Below, in pieces: positions 35,801 to 43,846 of a DNA stretch of 64,000 bases. Position 1 is the stretch's first letter; each line of letters opens with the position of its first letter. The notes beneath the pieces are model-generated. The model had not been told where the DNA came from and ran no database searches. It saw only the letters and a program-made list of their open reading frames with translations. The DNA is from Pelagicoccus sp. SDUM812005 (GTDB lineage: Bacteria > Verrucomicrobiota > Verrucomicrobiia > Opitutales > Opitutaceae), in contig NZ_JARXIA010000015.1 in assembly GCF_031127875.1 (NCBI RefSeq), positions 109,823 to 173,822 of the forward strand, given 5' to 3'. Made by a program: the position numbers and the translations under genes.

Positions 35801-36946
35801 AACGACACCAGCGCCCTCTGGAAAAAAGCCCGCGCCAAATACGAGCGCGAAATCACCTCCATCGCCGACCTGAGGCTAGGGCCAGATCGCAAGCCCGCGT
35901 CCGCCGACTCCAAAATCCAGATCGGCCAACCCAACGGCATCCCCCTCTACGCGTACCCCGCCCTCCGAAGCTCTTCGAGCGAAGGCGGGACTGCCCTCCG
36001 AAGCTCCTCGAGCGAAGGCGGGACCGCCCTCCGAAGCTCCTCGAGCGAAGGTGGGACTGCCCTCCGAAGCTCTTCATCCAACTCACCCTTCACCCTTCGC
36101 CTATCGCTCTTCCGCTCGCCCGAGGAGGCCAAAGCTTCCTCCGCCAGCGGCATCGCCGCCCTGCTCGAACACGAGCTCCGACGCGAACTGGCCTGGATCC
36201 GCACCGACCTCAAGGACGTGCAACGCGTCGGTCCCGCCGGCGTCGCCTTCCGACCCATTCCCGAGCTCAAGGAGGACGTCTACGAACACATCCGCCAAAC
36301 GCTGCGTACCCACGAACTCGATACGCTCGATCCCGACATCCTACACGCCGCCCGCGAGAAGGCCCACGAAAAGTCAAAAGGCATTCTCTACAAAGTCGTC
36401 GACCAGCTAAAGCTCATCCTCGAAAAGCGCCAGAGCCTCATCGTGCAAACAGATATCGCCAAGCGCTACGCCGCCGATATCGACCGCCTCCTCCCGCCCG
36501 ACTTCCTGCGCCACACCCCCAACCACATCCTGCCCCGCCTCCCCGTCTACCTCGACACCATCGCCCACCGCGCCAAAACCGCCGCCCAAAATCCCAGCCG
36601 CGACGCCCAACGCCAAAGCCAGCTCGACCACTACCGCCAACGCCTCGCCCAAGTCCCCCCTTCCGCCAGCTCCGCAGTCTCGAAGCTCCGCTGGATGATC
36701 GAAGAGTTTGCGATCTCCCTCTTCGCCCAACACCTCGGCACCGCCCACCCCATCTCCCCTAAAAAGCTAGACCAAGCCTTCGCGGAAGCCGGAGGAAACG
36801 CCCTCGCGACTCCCGCCCCGACCAAGCAAGCTCAAGACACTTCTCGGCTTAAAGGATCCAACCCAAGCTCGCAAAAAGCGAGAGAAGCGAAAACGGACCG
36901 CCCCACCCAAGCCGACCTCAACTCCCTCAAAAACCTTTTCCGCTAG
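32804..36946 (+). CDS. hrpA: ATP-dependent RNA helicase HrpA, start codon unclear
   Basis: A DEAH-box helicase of about 1380 residues. Motif I GETGSGKTT is encoded at 32903-32929, DEAHERSLN near 33198, the SAT motif near 33289 and QRSGRCGR near 33793. The helicase-associated, OB-fold and DUF3418-type C-terminal regions follow, the normal HrpA plan. The first ATG (32942) lies after motif I and cannot be the true start. Between the in-frame TAA at 32738 and motif I there is no ATG, GTG or TTG, only ATT (32783, 32804, 32840) and ATC codons; 32804 is used here as a nominal start. An 11-residue repeat (ALRSSSSEGGT) sits in the linker at 35960-36078. HrpA helps ribosome and mRNA processing. Confidence 0.85.
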   Translation: MPLPIQYPPELPISQRRDEIVSAIQAHQTIVLTGETGSGKTTQIPKMCLDAGLGSKGRIACTQPRRVAALSVAKRVAEELKVDFGKEVGAKIRFTDQTSKQTRVKFMTDGMLLTEIHGDPLMRDYEAVIIDEAHERSLNIDFLLGHLNQLRARRPDLKIIITSATIDTEKFSAAFDHAPIIEVSGRVYPVDIIYTPLDELLEDSGDFTYIEGIAESAKRIQDEFGSGDILAFLPTEKDIREAMDLLESRFSRRMEIIPCFGRLSNADQQRIFQSSPKRKLILATNIAETSLTIPGIRFVIDTGLARISRYNPRGRTKRLPIAKVSQSSANQRSGRCGRVADGICIRLYSEKDYLSRPVYSIPEIQRSNLADVILRMTASHLGNVETFPFIDPPAPAAITAGYQLLEELGAFKGRSDLGRATQPDQNTPRTLTPLGQKLSRLPADPTVGRMLLEAERHGVTHEVLVIAAALSIQDPRERPMDKEAAARQAHAQFDHPQSDFLALLNIWEALHDNFEKLSQSRLRKFCKQNFLNYLRIREWRDIYQQLERSLPKRKRGTDTPAAHRTGSPSSELDRDSARYYAIHACLLTGLLANVGRREETNLYLCSANRKPLIFPGSSLFIRQPRDKKTGKRKDPGTESGKKKRKSPEWILSAEIVETNRLYARTVAAIDPRWILEVGRHIVAHSYSDPEFLPDQGRVVARESIRIHGLEIQNKQVSYLKVDPAKATEIFIREALLNEDYEAPANWTFLEQNRRLISRIQNAQTVISVAHWMGVEEAAFQFYQKRLKNVASNADLNRYLKNKVGLDGPASRNAGSPETLLMSEVDLTASEDAAIDLSLFPETVELGNSALPIEYQYKHGHEKDGVTLRLPYSKAKSINNVLLDWLIPGHLEPKIHALLKALPKHLRQRLIPLAETAKTIATQIRPTGDTLIASLQNHLKEAYSLETYASDWDESAIPEHLRARIEVHDKKGQTIAEARDAQSLHQKLEAKQAELSATQANDTSALWKKARAKYEREITSIADLRLGPDRKPASADSKIQIGQPNGIPLYAYPALRSSSSEGGTALRSSSSEGGTALRSSSSEGGTALRSSSSNSPFTLRLSLFRSPEEAKASSASGIAALLEHELRRELAWIRTDLKDVQRVGPAGVAFRPIPELKEDVYEHIRQTLRTHELDTLDPDILHAAREKAHEKSKGILYKVVDQLKLILEKRQSLIVQTDIAKRYAADIDRLLPPDFLRHTPNHILPRLPVYLDTIAHRAKTAAQNPSRDAQRQSQLDHYRQRLAQVPPSASSAVSKLRWMIEEFAISLFAQHLGTAHPISPKKLDQAFAEAGGNALATPAPTKQAQDTSRLKGSNPSSQKAREAKTDRPTQADLNSLKNLFR
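35960..36078 (+). repeat. 33-bp tandem repeat inside the helicase gene
   Basis: Three full 33-bp units (35960-35992, 35993-36025, 36026-36058) and a partial fourth, nearly identical at the DNA level. Because 33 is a multiple of three, each unit encodes ALRSSSSEGGT in frame. The units differ only at a few positions (TTC/CTC, GGC/GGT, ACT/ACC), so the expansion is recent. It lies in a presumed linker after the OB-fold part and should be tolerated as a flexible Ser-rich insert. Confidence 0.9.
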
Positions 36947-36981
36947 ACCAAAGCATTCACCCAACTCCACCCCCAAGACTT

Positions 36982-38172
36982 ATGTCCGAAAACGAAAACG
37001 TCCCCGCCTCCAAACGCATCACCCCCTACCAGTGGCGCCTCATCGGCGTCGCGGCCGCCCTACTCAGCGTCACCGTCATCGCCTTCTTCCTGCTCGGCGT
37101 CTTCAACCTGCTCCGCTCCTTCGTGCAAACCTTCTCCGGCGTCCTCTGGCCGCTCGCCACGGCCGGCGTGCTCGCCCTCATCTTCCGGCCCGTGGTCGTT
37201 TTCCTGCAAAAACGGGCCCGCTTCAATCGCACCTGGTCCATCATCACCCTCTTCATCGCCGCAGCCCTCGCCCTCACCGGCGTGCTCCTGCTCGTCATCC
37301 CGGTACTGGTCGACCAAATCCTGCTTTTCATCGAATACCTGCCAGATATCGTGGGCCGTATCAGCTCCAGCCTAGCGGAGGCCTATCCGAAAGTCGTCGA
37401 CTTCATCTCCTCCCGGCTCGGCGAGGAAAACCTAGCCCGTATCCAAGAATCCATTTCAAGCGGCATCACCAACCTCCTCCAGCACTCCGAACCTGCCCTC
37501 AACAACATCGTCGGCTTCGCCAGCAAAACCATCGCAATCGGAACCGGACTCGCCATCATCCCCGTCTACCTCTTCTTCATGCTCGAAAGCCGACGGAACC
37601 TCGGCAACGACCTGCGCAGCCAGCTCTCCTTCCTGCGCGAAGACTGGCGCGAGGACATCATCTTTCTCATCAACGAATTCATCGGCAGCGTCGTATCCTT
37701 CTTCCGGGGACAAATCGTTATCGCCTTCATCATGGGAGTCCTCCTAGCCATCGGATTCCTCCTCGTCGGACTCAAGTTCGCCATCATTCTAGGCCTGACC
37801 ATCGGCTTCCTCAACGTCATCCCCTACCTCGGAAGCATCATCGGCCTCAGCATCGCCCTGCCGCTCGCCTACTTCCAGAAGGACGGCGGGGGCGTCAACC
37901 TCCTGATACTCGCCACCGTGGTGTTCGCCGTCGTGCAGGTCATCGAAGGCTACCTGCTAACGCCGCGCATCATGGGCCAGACCACCGGACTGCATCCCAT
38001 GGTCATCATCATCGCGATCTTCTTCTGGGGCACCGCCCTCGACGGCATCCTCGGCATGATCCTCGCCATCCCGCTCACCGCCTTCTTCGTGGTCGCCTGG
38101 CGCCTCGCCAAACGCAAGTACCTCGACCAACTGCACAAGCGAGGCAGCGAAGCGAAACAAGCAAGCTCCTAA
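36982..38172 (+). CDS. PerM/AI-2E family membrane protein
   Basis: A 396-residue AI-2E (PerM/YdiK) family protein with about eight hydrophobic helices. It has the family arrangement of two N-terminal helices, a helical periplasmic loop (about 120-190) and the C-terminal motif NVIPYLGSIIG near 270-285. Members export small molecules or exchange Na+/H+. Function in autoinducer-2 transport is not general. It follows the helicase gene after 35 nt on the same strand. Confidence 0.9.
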   Translation: MSENENVPASKRITPYQWRLIGVAAALLSVTVIAFFLLGVFNLLRSFVQTFSGVLWPLATAGVLALIFRPVVVFLQKRARFNRTWSIITLFIAAALALTGVLLLVIPVLVDQILLFIEYLPDIVGRISSSLAEAYPKVVDFISSRLGEENLARIQESISSGITNLLQHSEPALNNIVGFASKTIAIGTGLAIIPVYLFFMLESRRNLGNDLRSQLSFLREDWREDIIFLINEFIGSVVSFFRGQIVIAFIMGVLLAIGFLLVGLKFAIILGLTIGFLNVIPYLGSIIGLSIALPLAYFQKDGGGVNLLILATVVFAVVQVIEGYLLTPRIMGQTTGLHPMVIIIAIFFWGTALDGILGMILAIPLTAFFVVAWRLAKRKYLDQLHKRGSEAKQASS

Positions 38173-38214
38173 TCGGCGCCCTCCCGCTCGGCGCCTACCG
38201 ATCAAACAAAAAAA

Positions 38215-38238
38215 AGCGGAACGCTTTCGCGTTCCGCT
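38215..38238 (-). terminator. Intrinsic terminator for the exported protein gene at 38277-38825
   Basis: A perfect 10-bp stem AGCGGAACGC/GCGTTCCGCT with a TTTC loop. On the - strand it is followed by a run of eight or more T (the A-run at 38207-38215), so it terminates the leftward transcript. On the + strand it lacks a T-run, so the PerM gene would not end here efficiently. Confidence 0.9.
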
Positions 38239-38276
38239 CCAGATTAGCGACCTGGGATTCCTCCCATCCCGATCGC

Positions 38277-38825
38277 TTAAGATTCGATCGTCTGGCTCTT
38301 CAGCTTGCGAAGCGCGTCGCGAAACGCGTCTTCCGCGCTACCGGCGAACTGCTCGCCAACATCCCAGCCATTGACGACCATGATGCCGCTGCGCATGCCG
38401 TGGAAGGTTCCGAGATCCGTCTTTTCGCCGTCGGCGTTCCAATAGTCAGCCGCAACCGTGAACGAATACATTCCGGCCGCACCGCGACGCCAATCGATCA
38501 CCTTCAACTCGATTCCCGCTTGGCCGGGCTCGCGACTCCTTCCGTTGTACTCGAACTCGTAGTCGCCGAGCCATTTCTCGCGACGAGCCGCATCGGCAAA
38601 CGCCTGGCGCAACAGCTCCTCACGGATGTCCTCTGCTCGGAAACTGCCAGCCGCTTGAATGTCATCGACCCAAATCGTCACTTCCTTCCGGGCCTCGGAC
38701 TTGTCCGCAACCGGCTTGGCGAAATTCGTCCCAACCATAGCAAGCAACAAGCCCATCAGACCTGCAAAACGAAGCGACTTCCCTAAGAAGTTAGCAATCT
38801 GTAGCTTATGGTCTTTCCTGTTCAT
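38277..38825 (-). CDS. Uncharacterised exported protein
   Basis: A 182-residue protein with a basic N-terminus and hydrophobic helix (FAGLMGLLLAMVGTNFA, about 20-36) acting as a signal peptide. The mature part contains KEVTIWVDDI, ADYWNADGEKTDLGTFHGMR and VGEQFAGSAEDAFRDALRKL and looks like an alpha/beta periplasmic domain. I do not recognise the family. It has its own intrinsic terminator and shares a 203-nt upstream region with the divergent pqiA gene, which fits a monocistronic unit. Confidence 0.65.
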   Translation of the reverse strand: MNRKDHKLQIANFLGKSLRFAGLMGLLLAMVGTNFAKPVADKSEARKEVTIWVDDIQAAGSFRAEDIREELLRQAFADAARREKWLGDYEFEYNGRSREPGQAGIELKVIDWRRGAAGMYSFTVAADYWNADGEKTDLGTFHGMRSGIMVVNGWDVGEQFAGSAEDAFRDALRKLKSQTIES

Positions 38826-39028
38826 TTTTTCTATCCTTCTGTTTACTTGTTCAAGGGTCGGAGGTTCCTCCCATCGGATACCTCCTTCTGCCTATGGATA
38901 CGCTCAATTCCAAACAATGGTTTCAAACGTTTGTTTCATTTTTATTCGAGCAACTCCGGCGTTGCCACTCCGCCGAAAACGCGAAGCCTCGTAACCTCGC
39001 AAGCGACTCTGCGTAAGCACCCTCAACA

Positions 39029-39958
39029 GTGGCCCCGTCAAAATCTTCCAGCACTCTCCCCTACGCCATCGCCGCCTTGGCCTGCTGGGGCTTCGCCCTC
39101 TACTTCCCCTTGGCCGAGGTGCAAAAGCTGAACTTGAGCAACAGCAGCTTCCTGCTCTCCATCGGAAGCGCCTTCCGAGCCAAGGACCAACTGCTGCTCG
39201 GGCTCTGCGTGGACGTGCTCGCCGTGGCCATCCCTAGCCTGCTCTTTCTCCTGCTCCCCCTAGCCGCCGCGCCTAGCTCCACTCCGCTTCGCAAGCGCTG
39301 CCTCCAGCTCCTCGGAGCCATCAAAACCTGGGCGATGCCAGAGGTATTCGCCCTGTCGATACTGATCGCCTTCATAAAGCTAGGCTCGCTCGCGGAAGCC
39401 TCAATCGCCCCGGGCTTCTACTTCCTCAGCCTTGCGACCCTGCTCCTCATCTACCTGTTGCAGCGCCTCCCCATACCCGAACCGCCCCATCGAAAAAGCC
39501 GTCCCGCAGCCCTCGCCTACCTGCTCGCAGCCTGCCTCCTGCTCGTCCCTGCGAACGCACTGCCCATCATGACTGTATCCACCGCCCAAGGCCACAAGAG
39601 CAGCACCATCATCGCCGGCGTCGCTAACCTCGCCGAACACGGGCTTTGGGGAATCGCAGCAGTCGTATTCGTCGCGTCAATACTTGTCCCCTTCGGAAAG
39701 CTAGGTGGACTCGCCTGGTTGCTCTTCCTTTCACACAAAAATCCGGACCCGAGCTTCCAGGGGAAACTCTATCGCTTCATCGACTTCATTGGCCGCTGGT
39801 CGATGCTGGACATATTTCTCATCGGCGTGCTCGCCAGCCTCATCGAATTCGGAAGCCTTGCCTCCATCTCCCCCGGTCCCGCCGCGCCCGCCTTCGCCGC
39901 AGCCGTCATCTTAACCATCATCGCCGTAGAACGCTTTCCCCTCAAACAAAGCTCATGA
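39029..39958 (+). CDS. pqiA: Paraquat-inducible protein A-like membrane protein
   Basis: A 309-residue protein starting at a GTG, with two related four-helix halves. FYFPLAEV-like LYFPLAEVQKL and PANALPIMTV are the paired PqiA motifs (PxxxL..PV/M). The zinc-ribbon-like CxxC motifs of classic PqiA are absent. PqiA is the inner-membrane part of an MCE lipid-transport system between inner and outer membranes. The next gene, encoding the MCE partner, starts in an ATGA overlap, so the pair is coupled. Confidence 0.82.
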   Translation: MAPSKSSSTLPYAIAALACWGFALYFPLAEVQKLNLSNSSFLLSIGSAFRAKDQLLLGLCVDVLAVAIPSLLFLLLPLAAAPSSTPLRKRCLQLLGAIKTWAMPEVFALSILIAFIKLGSLAEASIAPGFYFLSLATLLLIYLLQRLPIPEPPHRKSRPAALAYLLAACLLLVPANALPIMTVSTAQGHKSSTIIAGVANLAEHGLWGIAAVVFVASILVPFGKLGGLAWLLFLSHKNPDPSFQGKLYRFIDFIGRWSMLDIFLIGVLASLIEFGSLASISPGPAAPAFAAAVILTIIAVERFPLKQSS

Positions 39959-40815
39959 CCCAGGAAACTCCCGCCGCATCCACTGAATCGACCAACAGCC
40001 TCCTCGTTTGGATCGTCCCCCTGCTCGCCCTTCTCGTGGGAGGGTACATGGTACTAAAGGAGGTTACCGGACAAGGCCCTCAAATCACCATCGCCTTCGA
40101 CGACGGAGCGGGACTCGAAGCGGGCAAAACCGTTCTGCAGCACAAAGGCGTAAACGTTGGCCTCGTCGAGTCCGTCAAGCTCACCCCCGAGCTGGACCGG
40201 GTCGAAGCAACCGTAAGCCTGCAGAAGTCGGCAAAGGGACTCGCACGCGAAGGATCCAAGTTTTGGATACTACGTCCCGCCATCGGCATCGAAGGCATTA
40301 GCGGCCTCGGCACCCTCATCAGCGGCCCCACCATTCAAGTCAGCCCCGGAGTCGGCCCCCTACAAAAGAAGTTCATCGCCGAGCGACGCCCTCCCCTCAA
40401 AGGCAGCGAGCTGGGCTACCACTACTACCTCCGCGTCGCCCAGCTCGGCTCCCTAAAGCCCGGCTCTCCCGTGCTCTACCGCCAATTCAAGGTCGGCGAA
40501 GTGGTCGACACCGAACTCGTCGCCGATGCCACCGCAGTCAGGGTCAAAATCCTAGTGAACTCGCCCTACGACAAACTGGTCCGCTCCGACAGCGTCTTTT
40601 GGAACGCCAGCGGCATTGCCATGAAAGTGGGCCTCCTCGGGGCCAAGATCCAAACCGACTCCCTGCAGTCCGTACTCGCCGGCGGCATCATGTTCGCCAC
40701 TCCCGAAAACAAAGGCGAGCTCGCCGCGCTCGCCCCCGAAAACACCGAGTTCCCTCTCCACCCCGAACTCGATGAAGATTGGCTAAAGTGGAGCCCCAGC
40801 ATAGCGCTCGAATAA
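39955..40815 (+). CDS. pqiB: MCE-domain protein, short PqiB-like
   Basis: A 286-residue protein with one N-terminal transmembrane helix (about 17-37, LLVWIVPLLALLVGGYMV) and two MCE domains (about 40-130 and 160-250). Typical PqiB has three MCE domains and about 550 residues, so this is a shortened form. The conserved start PQITIAFDDGAGLEAGKT and YRQFKVGEVVD are MCE signatures. It would form a periplasmic ring or tube guiding phospholipid with PqiA. No PqiC lipoprotein gene follows. Confidence 0.85.
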   Translation: MTQETPAASTESTNSLLVWIVPLLALLVGGYMVLKEVTGQGPQITIAFDDGAGLEAGKTVLQHKGVNVGLVESVKLTPELDRVEATVSLQKSAKGLAREGSKFWILRPAIGIEGISGLGTLISGPTIQVSPGVGPLQKKFIAERRPPLKGSELGYHYYLRVAQLGSLKPGSPVLYRQFKVGEVVDTELVADATAVRVKILVNSPYDKLVRSDSVFWNASGIAMKVGLLGAKIQTDSLQSVLAGGIMFATPENKGELAALAPENTEFPLHPELDEDWLKWSPSIALE

Positions 40816-40816
40816 G

Positions 40817-40852
40817 CAGTAGGGCCGGCGCTGGCTTGCCCCACGCCGCAGC
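40817..40852. repeat. Possible REP-like imperfect palindrome
   Basis: Directly after the pqiB stop, GTAGGGCCGGCG is followed by a region ending in CACGCCGC, giving CGGCG/CGCCG pairing with internal mismatches. The leading GTAGGGC resembles the element at 60566. It has no T-run. Membership in one family with the other hairpins is tentative. Confidence 0.35.
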
Positions 40853-40897
40853 GCAAATGCAGGATCAACCTCACGGCCACAGCGCTACGAACAAAAA

Positions 40898-40923
40898 AAG
40901 GACAGCCCTTCCAGGCTGTCCTT
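40898..40923 (-). terminator. Intrinsic terminator of the pnt operon
   Basis: A perfect 10-bp stem AAGGACAGCC/GGCTGTCCTT with a CTTCCA loop. On the - strand it continues into a T-run (the A-run at 40893-40899), 27 nt beyond the pntB stop. In the + direction the T-run is short (TTAT), so the pqi transcript may also stop here but weakly. Confidence 0.85.
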
Positions 40924-40949
40924 ATAAAATGAATACGAGCTTCGGTTTC

Positions 40950-42365
40950 TTACGAACCCTTCAGCTCGTTCACCAGCGAAGAGATCGTAGCCTTCGCATC
41001 GCCGTAGATCATGCAGGTATTCTCCATGACGAAGAGCTTGTTCACCAAGCCGGAGAAGCCCTTGCCCTGGCCGCGCTTGAGCACGAAAACCGTCTTCGCC
41101 TTATGCGCTTCGATAATAGGCATGCCGTAGATCGGACTCTGTGGATCGTCCGCCGCAGCAGGATTCACCACGTCGTTGGCGCCAATCACGATGGCGACGT
41201 CCACCGTCGGCATCATCGGATTGACCGTATCCATCTCGAGCAGCTTCTCGTACTCAACGTCGGCCTCCGCCAGCAAGACGTTCATATGGCCAGGCATCCG
41301 TCCAGCCACTGGGTGGATGGCGAAATTCGCCTCGCAACCATTCTCCTCCAACAGCTCCGCTAGCTCCTTGACCACGTGCTGGGCCTGAGCAACCGCCATT
41401 CCGTATCCAGGAATGAATACAACCGAGCTCGCCGCTTCGAGGACGTAAAACGCGTCTTCCACGCTCAGCGCTTTCGGCTCGCGATCGTCGTCGTCCCCTC
41501 CACCGCCGCTAGCCGCGCCGAAGCCGCTGAAGAGCACATTGCCCAACGAACGATTCATCGCCTTACACATGATCACCGTAAGGATCAGACCGCTCGCTCC
41601 GACCAAACAGCCCGCTACGATCAGAACGTTGTTGTAGATCACGAATCCAGCCGCCGAAGCGGCCACCCCCGACAAACTGTTGAGCAAAGAAATGACCACC
41701 GGCATGTCGCCGCCACCGATCGGCATCACACCCATGATGCCAAACAGCAAAGCCAGGCCCACTCCCGACAGGAAGAGCTTATAGGTCAGCTCCAAGTCCG
41801 AGCTCCAAGTGAAGACTACCCCGACCGCCAGGATTGCGATCAAGAGCAGAATGTTCAGAGCCTTTTGCCCGCCGAAAACGATAGCGCTGCCGCTCAGCTT
41901 TCCGGACAGCTTCCCGTACGCGAAAAGCGAACCGGTAAAGGTCACGCCGCCGATCAGCATGGCGGCGTAGATGACGAAGCCGCTAAACTTCGCATTGGAC
42001 TGCATCTCCATTTCGTAAACTGCCCAGCCCATGCCGCGGATCTTCTCGAACTCCGCCCACGCTACCAGCAAGCTGGCCAAGCCGCCAAAGCCGTTGAACA
42101 GGGCCACCAGCTCCGGCATGGCCGTCATTTTGACCATGCGAGCCGCCACCAGGCCGATGGCGCTACCCACGATCAAGCCGCCGATAATCCAAGTATAGTC
42201 CAGACCATCCGCGAGCAGGGTGACCACCACGGCGAGCAGCATGCCCAAGCCGGAAACAAGATTGCCGCGACGCGCCGTATCGGCGGAGCCCAGCATCTTG
42301 ATGCCAAATACGAAAAGCGTGGCCGCAACCACATACGCTAAATTGATAAGATCGTTCGCTTCCAT
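40950..42365 (-). CDS. pntB: NAD(P) transhydrogenase, beta subunit
   Basis: A 471-residue PntB with eight to nine transmembrane helices in the first 270 residues and a cytosolic NADP(H)-binding dIII domain (about 290-471). The dIII domain shows VFIPGYGMAVAQAQHVVKEL, VAGRMPGHMNVLLAEADV and VVIGANDVVNPAA. With PntAA and PntAB it couples hydride transfer from NADH to NADP+ to proton flow across the inner membrane, supplying NADPH. The three genes are contiguous on the - strand with gaps of 6 and 35 nt. Confidence 0.95.
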   Translation of the reverse strand: MEANDLINLAYVVAATLFVFGIKMLGSADTARRGNLVSGLGMLLAVVVTLLADGLDYTWIIGGLIVGSAIGLVAARMVKMTAMPELVALFNGFGGLASLLVAWAEFEKIRGMGWAVYEMEMQSNAKFSGFVIYAAMLIGGVTFTGSLFAYGKLSGKLSGSAIVFGGQKALNILLLIAILAVGVVFTWSSDLELTYKLFLSGVGLALLFGIMGVMPIGGGDMPVVISLLNSLSGVAASAAGFVIYNNVLIVAGCLVGASGLILTVIMCKAMNRSLGNVLFSGFGAASGGGGDDDDREPKALSVEDAFYVLEAASSVVFIPGYGMAVAQAQHVVKELAELLEENGCEANFAIHPVAGRMPGHMNVLLAEADVEYEKLLEMDTVNPMMPTVDVAIVIGANDVVNPAAADDPQSPIYGMPIIEAHKAKTVFVLKRGQGKGFSGLVNKLFVMENTCMIYGDAKATISSLVNELKGS

Positions 42366-42371
42366 GGCTGC

Positions 42372-42656
42372 TTACTTTCCCTTCTTCTTGAACATCTGCA
42401 GCATGCGGTCCGTCACCACATAACCGCCCACCACGTTCACCGTGGCGAATACGAGAGCGGCGACGCCCAAAATCATACCAATCGTGCCTTGCTCCTCCGC
42501 GCGGATCGCAAGCAAGGCCCCCACCACCGTGATGCCAGAGATCGCGTTCGATCCCGACATGAGCGGCGTGTGCAACTGCGAAGGCACCTTGCTGATCAGC
42601 TCCAGCCCTAGAAAGGCCGCGAGCACGAAAATGAAAAATAGTAGTACAAGATCCAT
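42372..42656 (-). CDS. pntAB: NAD(P) transhydrogenase, alpha-2 (membrane) subunit
   Basis: A 94-residue polytopic protein corresponding to the C-terminal membrane part of E. coli PntA, here a separate gene. LELISKVPSQLHTPLMSGSN is the hallmark helix pair. The separate alpha-1/alpha-2 arrangement is common in alphaproteobacteria and other phyla. It lies 6 nt before pntB. Confidence 0.95.
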   Translation of the reverse strand: MDLVLLFFIFVLAAFLGLELISKVPSQLHTPLMSGSNAISGITVVGALLAIRAEEQGTIGMILGVAALVFATVNVVGGYVVTDRMLQMFKKKGK

Positions 42657-42691
42657 AGTGTATCCAGTTTTTGCTTATTGCCGTGTTGAGG

Positions 42692-43819
42692 TTACTTGGC
42701 GAATCGCTCGTGAACGATGGAACCGCCCTGCGTGATCACGCAGCCTTTCAGGATTTCGTCGCCGAGATCGCTCTTGATCGTCTTCGACTCCTTATCCCAG
42801 AAGTGCTCGATAAAATTGTATACGTTTGACGAATACATCTGGCTTGCATGAGCAGCGACTCCACACTCGAGCTTGCCGATGCCAAGGATGCGCACCCCAT
42901 TGGGCGTCAACACTTCCTGGTCAAGCCGCGAGCCCTCCACATTGCCGCCGGACTCGACCGCCAAGTCGACCACCACGCTGCCATGCTTCATGCCGCTGAG
43001 CATCCGCTCGTCCACGATCATCGGCGCCTTGCGGCCAAATAGCTTCGCAGTGGTGATGACGATGTCGGACTGGGCGCAAACCTTCGCCATGCCCGCCTTC
43101 TGCATTTCCTTTTGCTCGTCGGTCAATTCCTTCGCGTAGCCCTGCTCGGTCTGCCCGACCTCGCCTAGATCGATCTTCACGAACTTGGCGCCGAGCGACT
43201 TGACCTGCTCCTCCACCACCGGCCGCGTATCGAACGCGTCCACACGCGCTCCCATCCGCTTGGCCGTCGCGATCGCCTGCAAACCTGCCACCCCAACCCC
43301 GATCACAAAAACGCGAGCGGGCGAGATCGTGCCCGCCGGTGTCATCATCATGGGCAAGATACGGTTCAAGCGCTCCGCCGCTTTCACTACCGCATAGTAC
43401 CCCGCAAGGTTGGCCTGCGAACTCAAGCCGTCCATCTTCTGGGCCAGCGTAGTACGCGGAATCATCTCCATGCTCACCGCCGTCACCCCAGCCTTAGCAA
43501 ACTGGCCGATCAGCTCGCCTTCGTTGAACGGATCCAAAAACCCGATCGACCAGGACCCGCTTTTCTGGGCCGCCGCTTCTCCCATGCTTGGCTTGTTCAA
43601 GCGCAGGACCATGTCCGCCGCCGCGATCTCGCCTGCTCGGTCGCTCGAAATACGAGCCCCAGCCGCAGCATATTCTTCGTCGAGGTAGAAACTCGCCGCT
43701 CCCGCCCCGGACTCCACCACCACCTCAAGGCCGAGACCTGTGAGACGCTTCACGGATTCTGGAATAAGTGCGACGCGTTTTTCCGTTAGAGAGGTTTCAG
43801 AGGGAACGAATACACGCAT
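42692..43819 (-). CDS. pntAA: NAD(P) transhydrogenase, alpha-1 (NAD-binding) subunit
   Basis: The soluble dI subunit, about 375 residues from the ATG at 43819, which gives the usual MRVFVPSET start; another in-frame ATG at 43846 would add nine residues. It belongs to the alanine dehydrogenase/PntA family: RVALIPESVKRL, MIPRTTLAQKMDGLSSQANLAGY and the NAD-binding VFVIGVGVAGLQAI. The tail LFGRKAPMIVDERM and VVVDLAVESGGNVE are conserved. It binds NAD(H) and transfers hydride to NADP+ in PntB. It is the first gene of the pnt operon. Confidence 0.95.
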   Translation of the reverse strand: MRVFVPSETSLTEKRVALIPESVKRLTGLGLEVVVESGAGAASFYLDEEYAAAGARISSDRAGEIAAADMVLRLNKPSMGEAAAQKSGSWSIGFLDPFNEGELIGQFAKAGVTAVSMEMIPRTTLAQKMDGLSSQANLAGYYAVVKAAERLNRILPMMMTPAGTISPARVFVIGVGVAGLQAIATAKRMGARVDAFDTRPVVEEQVKSLGAKFVKIDLGEVGQTEQGYAKELTDEQKEMQKAGMAKVCAQSDIVITTAKLFGRKAPMIVDERMLSGMKHGSVVVDLAVESGGNVEGSRLDQEVLTPNGVRILGIGKLECGVAAHASQMYSSNVYNFIEHFWDKESKTIKSDLGDEILKGCVITQGGSIVHERFAK

Positions 43820-43846
43820 GGGCGTAAAGTGGCCCATAAGTTTCAT

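Noticed and set aside
35960..36078. CRISPR-like direct repeats
   Set aside because: Units are contiguous with no spacers and encode an in-frame peptide, so this is a tandem repeat, not an array.
32942..36946. Helicase starting at the first ATG (32942)
   Set aside because: That start would remove the Walker A motif encoded at 32903-32929, which an active DEAH helicase needs.
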